Translations under genes and position numbers: made by a program | Part shown: piece by piece, positions 8,088 to 12,993 of the stretch | How positions within the stretch are numbered: the first letter of the stretch is position 1 | Layout: each line of letters starts with the position of its first letter | Assembly (NCBI GenBank): GCA_964358485.1 | Contig: CAYHPY010000103.1 | Location: 1 to 13,050, forward strand | Source: CAYHPY01 sp964358485 | GTDB taxonomy: Bacteria > Elusimicrobiota > Elusimicrobia > UBA1565 > UBA9628 | Length of the DNA stretch: 13,050 nucleotides | Direction: 5' to 3' | Notes under the pieces: model-generated | The model's input: only the letters and a program-made list of their open reading frames with translations | What the model was told of the DNA's origin: nothing | Database searches by the model: none

Positions 8088-8168
8088 GCCGAACGTCGAT
8101 CCTCTGCCGCGGCGGCTACTGGCAACTTTCTCAAGGCTTCCGCCGTCGGCCGAATCCCGTGGTTCGAC
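8088..8168 (-). repeat. attC-like site A (end of brnTA cassette)
   Basis: An 81-bp imperfect palindrome. The outer cores on the minus strand are GTCGAAC (8168-8162) and GTTCGGC (8094-8088). The inner stem pairs CGGCGG (8110-8115) with CCGCCG (8140-8145), and GCCG (8106-8109) with CGGC (8147-8150). T8146 is left unpaired, like the extrahelical base of attC sites. A roughly 24-base loop closes the stem. It begins 13 bases after the brnA stop. It is the last site seen on the left and marks the chromosomal end of the array. Confidence 0.8.
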
Positions 8169-8180
8169 CGTTAATTTTCT

Positions 8181-8408
8181 TCAACTGGGGCGATGCCCCA
8201 GGCGCTCCGAGATCCACACCTTGATGATGGACTGCCGCGTGACCCCCAGCCGGCTGGCCTCCTTGTCCAAGGAATGAATCATCCACGCAGGAAAATCCAC
8301 ATTTACACGGCGAGGAGCCTCGTTTATCCTCTTCGCCCGGGATATGTCGAGAAATTCGGAAATATCCTTTCCCTCGTCAAATCTCTTATCCAAATCCTTA
8401 GCTTTCAT
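8181..8408 (-). CDS. brnA: BrnA-family antitoxin (CopG/RHH type)
   Basis: The 75-residue product has an acidic, flexible N-terminus (MKAKDLDKRFDEGKDISEFLD) and a C-terminal ribbon-helix-helix: a strand with RVNVDFPAWMIHSL, then two helices in DKEASRLGVTRQSIIKVWISERL. BrnA neutralises BrnT by binding it and, as a dimer or complex, represses its own promoter through the RHH domain. Length and domain order match the family. The start overlaps the brnT stop by 11 bases, giving coupled translation; GAGGAG lies about ten bases upstream. A CTGGGGC/GCCCCAG hairpin occupies the last codons. The pair forms an independent cassette with its own promoter and a downstream attC site. Confidence 0.9.
   Translation of the reverse strand: MKAKDLDKRFDEGKDISEFLDISRAKRINEAPRRVNVDFPAWMIHSLDKEASRLGVTRQSIIKVWISERLGHRPS
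8185..8201 (-). other. Short hairpin at the 3' end of brnA
   Basis: CTGGGGC and GCCCCAG form a perfect 7-bp stem around a 3-base loop inside the final brnA codons, four bases before the stop. The following minus-strand sequence is A-rich rather than T-rich, so it is at best a weak terminator or an mRNA end protector. Confidence 0.3.
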
Positions 8409-8658
8409 AAAGTTCTTTCTCCTCGCTTCGCGCCCTTCGAACGGAAATGATTCGAACGCGCTCCTGTCGGTGAGTTATGATTGCGGACCAAAGCTTCCCG
8501 CTGATCTGCCCCACCATCAGCAACCTCGGCTCGTCGGGTGAATTAAGGGGGATTTCCAATAGCTCCGGGTCCTCCCAAAGCGCTTGTGCATCAACGAAAT
8601 CAATACCGTGTTTGTTCTTGTTGGACCGGCTTTTCTGCTCATCGAATTCAAACTGCAT
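8398..8658 (-). CDS. brnT: BrnT-family toxin (ribosome-independent RNase)
   Basis: The 86-residue product is a typical BrnT: FEFDEQKSRSNKNKHGIDF at the N-terminus (family pattern WDExKxxxNxxKHGxxF), LLMVGQISGKLWSAIITHR in the central sheet, and RVRIISVRRARSEEKELYE at the C-terminus. BrnT toxins have a RelE-like fold and cleave RNA, stopping growth until BrnA binds them. Toxin first, antitoxin second is the usual brnTA order. The start matches family N-termini and lies only about six bases after the predicted transcription start, with no Shine-Dalgarno sequence, so translation is probably near-leaderless. The toxin looks intact: the KHGI motif, the basic residues and full length are all present. 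Confidence 0.93.
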   Translation of the reverse strand: MQFEFDEQKSRSNKNKHGIDFVDAQALWEDPELLEIPLNSPDEPRLLMVGQISGKLWSAIITHRQERVRIISVRRARSEEKELYES

Positions 8659-8670
8659 TTATATATAGGA

Positions 8671-8699
8671 AGTATACCTTTATTATACCTTTTTGTCAA
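8671..8699 (-). promoter_or_regulatory. brnTA promoter
   Basis: On the minus strand TTGACA (8699-8694) and TATACT (8676-8671) are separated by exactly 17 bases, a near-perfect sigma-70 promoter. Transcription would begin about position 8664, six bases before the brnT ATG. The surrounding AT-rich patch contrasts with the GC-rich flanks. Confidence 0.85.
8673..8692 (-). promoter_or_regulatory. Tandem AAAGGTATA repeats, probable BrnA operator
   Basis: Two identical copies of AAAGGTATA (8692-8684 and 8681-8673) are offset by 11 bases, about one helical turn, and lie between the -35 and -10 elements, the second running into the -10. Tandem short sites with this spacing are typical targets of cooperating RHH dimers. 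BrnA binding here would block the promoter; this is inference. Confidence 0.5.
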
Positions 8700-8746
8700 T
8701 GCTGCGAATGTGCCTACAGGGCGCTTCGGGCCCCTTCGCCGAATCG

Positions 8747-8828
8747 GCCGAACGTCGACGATCGGCCGCGGCGGCTATCAAGGTTTCTCCTCTGCGTTGC
8801 CGCCGTCAGCAGAAGCCCCTGGTTAGAA
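8747..8828 (-). repeat. attC-like site B (end of higBA cassette)
   Basis: An 82-bp imperfect palindrome. The cores on the minus strand are TTCTAAC (8828-8822) and GTTCGGC (8753-8747). CGGCGGC (8769-8775) pairs with GCCGCCG (8799-8805), T8806 stays unpaired, and GCCG (8765-8768) pairs with CAGC (8807-8810) with one mismatch. The unpaired T is at the same place as in site A. The two cores of this site match only 4 of 7, as expected when they come from different cassettes. Confidence 0.8.
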
Positions 8829-8861
8829 TGCCTAAATTTTCCGACCTCGCCTTCCCCTTCG

Positions 8862-9182
8862 TTACGCTGCCGCCAAGGCAGCGCGTGTCTGGCCCATGAT
8901 GACCCGCGCGCGCTGCCATCCTCGTGAATCATGCGATGCGTGCCAAAGGTCATAGTTCCGCTGAAGATTCAGCCAGAGCTCAGGGGTAGTCCGGAAGGCC
9001 TTTGCCAGCCGCAACGCCATATCCGGGGTAACATCCCCGCGCTCATTCGCAATTTTAGAAACGGTTTTACGGGATACCCCAAGGGCCAAGGCCGCCGCGG
9101 AAATGCTCAGCGCCAACGGCTCAAGGTAATGCTGCCTAAGAATCCCGCCCGGGTGCGTGGGAGATCGCTTCCTGGGAATCAT
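8862..9182 (-). CDS. higA: HigA-family antitoxin (XRE-type helix-turn-helix)
   Basis: The 106-residue product has the HigA layout: HPGGILRQHYLEPLALS, then a helix-turn-helix in AAALALGVSRKTVSKIANER, then VTPDMALRLAKAFRTTPELWLNLQRNYDLW. HigA binds and neutralises HigB and represses the operon. I chose the ATG at 9182: GGAGGAG stands seven bases before it. A TTG one codon earlier would add only one residue. It follows higB by 15 bases in the toxin-first order usual for higBA and stops 34 bases before attC site B. Confidence 0.93.
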   Translation of the reverse strand: MIPRKRSPTHPGGILRQHYLEPLALSISAAALALGVSRKTVSKIANERGDVTPDMALRLAKAFRTTPELWLNLQRNYDLWHASHDSRGWQRARVIMGQTRAALAAA

Positions 9183-9197
9183 CAATTTACTCCTCCG

Positions 9198-9476
9198 TTA
9201 GTGGTAATCCACATAATCGACCACGTATGCATCTCCGTTCTCAAATCTAAAAATTATTCGCCAGTTTCCAGATACTTTCACCGACCAATGCCCGCGCAGA
9301 TCTCCTTTCAAGGGATGCAGATACGCGCCCGGATAGTCCATATCGCCTATGGCCGCCGCCGCGTCCAAGCGATCCAGAATGGCCTCAAGCTTCTTCGCAT
9401 GCTCCGGCTGAACGCCCTTCTTCGTTCCGCACAGGAAAAGCTTTTCCAGCCCCTTGTGCTGGAAACTTTTAATCAC
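9198..9476 (-). CDS. higB: HigB-family toxin (RelE/ParE superfamily)
   Basis: The 92-residue product opens with MIKSFQHKGLEKLFL and carries LHPLKGDLRGHWSVKVSGNWRIIFRFENG (written as LHPLKGDLRGHWSV and NWRIIFRFENG), then DAYVVDYVDYH: the strands and basic residues of HigB mRNA interferases that cut mRNA on ribosomes. Length equals that of typical family members. The start is GTG. The predicted transcription start coincides with this GTG, so the toxin mRNA should be leaderless; family N-termini beginning MIKSF support the choice. It is co-transcribed with higA and has its own promoter and operator, needing no integron promoter. No sign of decay is visible. Confidence 0.93.
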   Translation of the reverse strand: MIKSFQHKGLEKLFLCGTKKGVQPEHAKKLEAILDRLDAAAAIGDMDYPGAYLHPLKGDLRGHWSVKVSGNWRIIFRFENGDAYVVDYVDYH

Positions 9477-9482
9477 ACCAAT

Positions 9483-9511
9483 AGTGTAACCCTAAAGGTT
9501 ACGACTGTCAA
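9483..9511 (-). promoter_or_regulatory. higBA promoter
   Basis: On the minus strand TTGACA (9511-9506) and TACACT (9488-9483) are exactly 17 bases apart. The expected transcription start falls on or next to the GTG start codon at 9476, implying a leaderless mRNA. Confidence 0.85.
9486..9502. promoter_or_regulatory. Palindromic operator, probable HigA site
   Basis: A perfect inverted repeat, GTAACC-5 bases-GGTTAC, fills most of the spacer between the -35 and -10 elements and overlaps half of the -10. A symmetric site in this place is what a HigA dimer would use for autorepression. The binding protein is inferred from gene context. Confidence 0.7.
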
Positions 9512-9558
9512 GGGCCCGCATCAACTCACGTAAGATGTTACCGGACCAGGGGCGGTCA

Positions 9559-9595
9559 ACTCATCTAAGCTCTCCCCGAGGGGGGCAAGATGAGT
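9559..9595 (+). promoter_or_regulatory. Hairpin enclosing the transposase start codon
   Basis: ACTCATCT (9559-9566) pairs with AGATGAGT (9588-9595), and inside it CTCCCC pairs with GGGG. The stem contains the ATG at 9590 and the G-rich Shine-Dalgarno stretch. Such hairpins limit transposase translation from readthrough mRNA in several insertion sequences; here it is a relic. Confidence 0.45.
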
Positions 9596-9814
9596 CCAAA
9601 GGCCAGGAGAGAATACGTGAGGCACATGCAAGGGCGTTACGAGGCGGCCGGCGGCCGCCGGGAGAAGGGTCGTCTACTCACGGAGGTGAGCGAGAACCTA
9701 AGCTGCCACCGCAAGCATGCCAATAGGCGGCTGAGGGGCAAAATCGTAGACTTGGAGAAGCCATGGCGACACCGGGATCCCATCTACCCCGAGAGGCTTG
9801 GGCGGCTGCGCAAT
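9590..9814 (+). pseudogene. Truncated transposase, N-terminal fragment
   Basis: About 75 residues are recognisable: MSPKARREYVRHMQGRYEAA, then EKGRLLTEVSENLSCHRKHANRRLRG and KPWRHRDPIYPERLGRLRN (read in two parts). The pattern RY-x3-(R/K)-x2-EK-x-R-L-L-x-E-x5-(G/S)-(Y/C)-H-R-K-(Y/H)-A is that of the N-terminal helix-turn-helix region of integrase-fold transposases, IS481-like or unclassified. The DDE catalytic domain is absent. After about 9814 the frame runs on to 9922 but is antisense to the neighbouring gene and carries no transposase character. It cannot be active. Confidence 0.7.
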
Positions 9815-10240
9815 TTCATCATCGCCAAAGGTCCCAAGAATTTGAATCAGCTCCCTTCTTGTCTTCTCTGTCGCCTCTGTGTCTTTAACAATGGCGCTGA
9901 AGGCGCTGATAGCGAAGCGTGATAACTCTCTTCGGGTCTCAATGTCGGGGTGGATTCCCTTTACTTGCAAGGCACCGAGTTCTTCCTTAAATTCATGAGT
10001 CGCGACGAACACGTAGTCCCTTAGATATGCAAATGCCTTATTGCCCCTAATGGTTTTCTTTGTGGTCGAGTAGCGCTCTTTGAGCCTTGCGGGGCCCCCG
10101 CGCCCTTGGCTAATCGCGGGACGGTACTCATTGATCAGGCTCAGGTATGCTGACGAAGGGGATGGGAGATCCGATGCCCATAAGGCCCCTGGAAGGGTCA
10201 AAACTCCCGAGGCGAACGCCAATCTCATCTCCCGCATCAT
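9698..10240 (-). CDS. Secreted protein of unknown function, 3' end replaced by IS remnant
   Basis: The 180-residue frame begins with a signal peptide (MMREMRLAFASGVLTLPGALWA, roughly 1-22; hydrophobic core 7-20), then a mainly helical, charged mature region with LSLINEYRPAIS, NKAFAYLRDYVFVATHEFKEELG and TRRELIQILGTFG. I do not recognise the family. From about residue 143 the frame is antisense to the transposase fragment, so the original C-terminus is lost and the tail (AQPPKPLGV onward) is probably junk. The ATG follows the core GTT of attC site C by only a dozen bases, and GAGGGA within and after the core makes a good ribosome binding site. There is no room for its own promoter in the cassette, so it would need upstream transcription. 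Confidence 0.65.
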   Translation of the reverse strand: MMREMRLAFASGVLTLPGALWASDLPSPSSAYLSLINEYRPAISQGRGGPARLKERYSTTKKTIRGNKAFAYLRDYVFVATHEFKEELGALQVKGIHPDIETRRELSRFAISAFSAIVKDTEATEKTRRELIQILGTFGDDEIAQPPKPLGVDGIPVSPWLLQVYDFAPQPPIGMLAVAA

Positions 10241-10248
10241 TTATGTCC

Positions 10249-10326
10249 CTCTAACGTCCGGCTCAGCAGCCGCGGCTATCAGCAGTTTCCCTCGCGGCCG
10301 CGGCCTGCTGTAGCCGCTAGTTCGAC
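10249..10326 (-). repeat. attC-like site C (end of nuclease/caspase cassette)
   Basis: A 78-bp imperfect palindrome and the best formed of the four. The cores on the minus strand are GTCGAAC (10326-10320) and GTTAGAG (10255-10249). CGGCT (10259-10263) pairs with AGCCG (10312-10316), CAGCAG (10264-10269) with CTGCTG (10305-10310), and CCGCGGC (10270-10276) with GCCGCGG (10297-10303). T10311 and C10304 are unpaired, both on the same side, matching the extrahelical bases of attC sites. It begins 27 bases after the caspase gene stop. Confidence 0.85.
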
Positions 10327-10353
10327 GGTGCCGTTTTGCCGTTCGAAGCAGAA

Positions 10354-12252
10354 TTAGAAGCGTGCCAAAATCGGCGACTGATGCGCGGTTGACGAATATT
10401 GCGGGGTTTGCTCCCGATTCTGCCTCCTCGCCATGTCCAACACTTTCGGCTTCAAATACTCGTACAATCCTGCTGCCGTCACCACCCCCTTATCATCTTT
10501 CGCTTCTCCACTGAGACCCCTCAAGAAGAAGTATGTAAAATTCCCGTGACCCTGATCCTCAATAGTGGTAGTGATTTCATCGGCCGCCGTCGCGGCAAAG
10601 AGCGTGATATTCCCCCCTGGGAGGGTCTCAGCGACAGCACTAGTTACAAGCGGGCGCGCGCCCCCTGGTAATACCGAGCGGCCCCCTGCGCCAGAGAAGC
10701 AGCTGTCAAGAACGACGATTATTTCCTTTGCCTTGAGACTTGCCAACATCGAATACACCTGTTTCAACGGATACGCTGTGGACTGCAGGAACTTGACATC
10801 GCCATCCGTAGGCACCAAATACGTTTGACCCGTTTTGACATCCGGGGCGCCGTGCCCAGAGAAATAGAAGAAGAGTGCAGAAGACGGCCGCACATTTCGT
10901 GGCAGCCATTCTTCCAGATACTTCTGCAGCCCGGAGCGCGTCGCGGCCTCCCCCGAAAGAACGATGACATTCCGCTCTGGGTACCCCAAGGCAATCAAAT
11001 GATTCTTGACCGCCACCGCATCCCGTTCTGCGAAATCTGCCGGGGGAAGACCAATATATTTTTCAACGCCGACAACGAGTGCAAAAGCATCGGGCTTCTC
11101 TTTCATTCTATAGCCCGGATTATCAACTTTCGCGACCGCTTGGGATCCACCCTTTTCCGCGGTTTCGCCAATGATGTCGCGCCGTCTGCGGTCCTCGGTT
11201 TCTTTCATTTTCTGGCGCGCGATCTCCGTGGCGCGCCGTCGTCTTTCGGCAAAGATTCCAGCATTATTTTTTGGGGAACCATCATGCCTTTTAATGTTCT
11301 TTAGTATTTCTCTTAAAATCAATACGATCTCGGTATGACCCCCAGCCGAACGAAGGGCCTTCTCAATCTCCTGGTTGGAATGATCTCTGCTCCCTAGTAA
11401 TATCTTGACGATTTCAAGATGCCCATGTTGTGCTGCTGCCGCGAGAACATCTATTCCTCCGGCCCGATCACGAAGATACCGGCGCAAGCGCCCATCTTGC
11501 AGTTCCGCCGGCAGATCATCGTTTCCGGCCGCACCATATTTAACCAGCGTCTTAACAATGTCTACCTTGCCAGATTCTACGGCATCCAACAATGGATACT
11601 TGAGCACCCACTCCAGCGCGCCGTGGCCGATAAAGAGTTCAAGCATCTCCGCGTTAGCGGCATGTTGATATGCCTTCATTGCGCAATGATCAGGGGGGTC
11701 GGCGGCCCCTCTTTCCAGCAATAGGTCTGCAATAGCTACACGTCCTGTATAAACAGCCACACTCAAAGGACATTGGTGCTCTTGGCGACAGGTATAGGGC
11801 AGGGTCGATAGGGTATAGTCTCCTGAGCAACTGAACCCGCTAGTGGGAGAAAAACAATAGCCGATCAATAAATCTCTGCTATTTACAACGTTGTCAAGGA
11901 GGACTTTGGCCGCATCGATTTTGTCAGCTACAATAGCGGAGCACAACGCCTCACTAAGACTCACGTTGGCGCCACGATCCATCAAGAGCCTCACGATTTC
12001 AGCATGACCGCCCCGTGCAGCTTCTATAAGTGGAGCGCTGGGCCTGGTGCCGGCCTCTGTGAGAGTCGCTAAAAATTCTTCATTTGGATTTGCACCACTG
12101 GAAAGAAGTTTCTTCACGGCCTCGGTATCGCCAGCCATCGCAGCCTTTCCCAGTGCCGGAACTCCCCATGTTGCGCAACCGCTTATCAGAACCATAAACG
12201 CAATCGAAAACGCCATCACAGACCAGCACTTTATTCGGGAATTTCTGTCCAT
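10354..12252 (-). CDS. Lipoprotein with ankyrin repeats and a C-terminal caspase-like (C14) protease domain
   Basis: A 632-residue protein in four parts. Residues 1-26 are a lipoprotein signal with lipobox ISGC (C26). Residues 30-320 hold ankyrin-type repeats, for example PLIEAARGGHAEIVRLLMDRGA and VLAAAAQHGHLEIVKILLGS (separate repeats), some degenerate, with a cysteine-rich insert around 133-161. Residues 333-365 form a charged, probably coiled linker. Residues 388-632 are a caspase/metacaspase-like domain with FALVVGVEKY, catalytic H467 in YFSGHG and C518 in VVLDSCFSG. Both catalytic residues are present, so it is probably an active cysteine protease. AGGAG lies five bases before the ATG. 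It follows the nuclease-like gene by 58 bases in the same cassette. The signal places it at the membrane outside the cytoplasm. Its target is unknown; ankyrins may recognise a protein partner. GC is clearly lower than in the left half. Confidence 0.9.
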   Translation of the reverse strand: MDRNSRIKCWSVMAFSIAFMVLISGCATWGVPALGKAAMAGDTEAVKKLLSSGANPNEEFLATLTEAGTRPSAPLIEAARGGHAEIVRLLMDRGANVSLSEALCSAIVADKIDAAKVLLDNVVNSRDLLIGYCFSPTSGFSCSGDYTLSTLPYTCRQEHQCPLSVAVYTGRVAIADLLLERGAADPPDHCAMKAYQHAANAEMLELFIGHGALEWVLKYPLLDAVESGKVDIVKTLVKYGAAGNDDLPAELQDGRLRRYLRDRAGGIDVLAAAAQHGHLEIVKILLGSRDHSNQEIEKALRSAGGHTEIVLILREILKNIKRHDGSPKNNAGIFAERRRRATEIARQKMKETEDRRRRDIIGETAEKGGSQAVAKVDNPGYRMKEKPDAFALVVGVEKYIGLPPADFAERDAVAVKNHLIALGYPERNVIVLSGEAATRSGLQKYLEEWLPRNVRPSSALFFYFSGHGAPDVKTGQTYLVPTDGDVKFLQSTAYPLKQVYSMLASLKAKEIIVVLDSCFSGAGGRSVLPGGARPLVTSAVAETLPGGNITLFAATAADEITTTIEDQGHGNFTYFFLRGLSGEAKDDKGVVTAAGLYEYLKPKVLDMARRQNREQTPQYSSTAHQSPILARF

Positions 12253-12310
12253 GATTTCTCCTGACTAACACCGTGTCTTTCGAGCGCAATCCCCATCAGC
12301 TCCGAATCAA

Positions 12311-12928
12311 TTAAAATCCCCGCTGTTCTGGGGCAAGCATCATTTGAAAGTACTGCTGAATACTGGGCGCATGAACGCACCCCAGCAACTCCTCCCATGT
12401 CACTACGAGTATCTGATTTTTGAATTCCTCAAGATACCGCGTCCATTGGGAATCAGGGTGGTTATTTAGATGCTGGTCAATGGCTCCCCGCTTTAGGGAA
12501 TTCGTCAATAATAGGCACGGGACGACGGCCCCTCCATTGAGTCGTGCCGCTGGGATGCTGGCTATTCGGTTTAAATTGCAGATAATGTCCTTGTCGCAGC
12601 TAAATCTCGATAAGAACTTGGCCTCAATGGTAATCCAGAGCGCATTGTCATAGATCAGAATATCTGCGAATTCACCCCTATCATATTGGGACAAGCGCCA
12701 AATGTGATTGTCGAAGCTAACATGAGTATGAGATGGAATGAGGGCAATTGGCCGAGGCCGCGGGAATAACACCTCCTGCGCTTTGGTTTCTAGTAACGCG
12801 CAGAATGCGGCAAGCCGTTCCTCCCAGCCAGGAACGAGCTCATTGAAAAAGTAGCCTGCAAAGAACTTCGAGTAAAGGTTCCTCTCTTTTTCAGACTCCC
12901 AACGACCTGCTTGATGATCAAAAAGCAT
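12311..12928 (-). CDS. Putative PD-(D/E)XK nuclease-like protein
   Basis: A 205-residue soluble protein without a signal peptide. Residues 85-104 (GEFADILIYDNALWITIEAK) have the D-x(n)-ExK pattern of the restriction-endonuclease-like fold: D89 on one strand and E102-x-K104 on the next. A following helix has NLNRIASIPAARL, like the Q/R-containing helix after motif III. The N-terminal half (SEKERNLYSKFFAGYFF) is helical and aromatic. This resembles small nucleases of restriction or defence loci, but I do not recognise the family, and the assignment rests on one motif. The ribosome binding site GAGGAGG four bases before the ATG is the strongest in the window. The gene comes first in its cassette, ahead of the caspase gene, about 65 bases after the attC core. 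Confidence 0.6.
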   Translation of the reverse strand: MLFDHQAGRWESEKERNLYSKFFAGYFFNELVPGWEERLAAFCALLETKAQEVLFPRPRPIALIPSHTHVSFDNHIWRLSQYDRGEFADILIYDNALWITIEAKFLSRFSCDKDIICNLNRIASIPAARLNGGAVVPCLLLTNSLKRGAIDQHLNNHPDSQWTRYLEEFKNQILVVTWEELLGCVHAPSIQQYFQMMLAPEQRGF

Positions 12929-12993
12929 GGGACCTCCTCAATGTCAATTATTTCCGCCAGAAGTGAGGCATCTGGTCCGGCTGATCCGCATCC

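Larger units (their letters stand above)
9550..9814 (+). mobile_element. Insertion sequence remnant (left end only)
   Basis: About 260 bases hold the beginning of a transposase gene with its leader, in the opposite direction to the cassette genes. The right part of the element is missing. Both borders are estimates: the left edge is taken just before the GGTCAACTCATCT leader and the right edge where transposase-like sequence stops making sense. It lies within the second cassette and replaces the 3' end of the secreted-protein gene. Confidence 0.6.

Noticed and set aside
8088..8168. attC sites oriented on the plus strand
   Set aside because: AAC...GTT ends alone do not set direction, but the unpaired bases lie in the right-hand arm and all cassette genes but the IS relic read on minus with stops just before each site.
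8584..8927. Plus-strand frames across the brnT promoter and site B
   Set aside because: They run antisense through brnT and the palindromic site and show no domain or ribosome binding site.
8088..10326. Repeated palindromes as a CRISPR array or REP elements
   Set aside because: Spacing is hundreds to thousands of bases and contains genes, the sequence is not conserved outside the stem, and core pairing follows cassettes, so attC sites explain them better.
12296..12350. Possible attC or terminator between the nuclease-like and caspase genes
   Set aside because: A CCCC/GGGG pairing near the nuclease stop gives only a four-base stem; no core AAC...GTT pair with matching arms is present.
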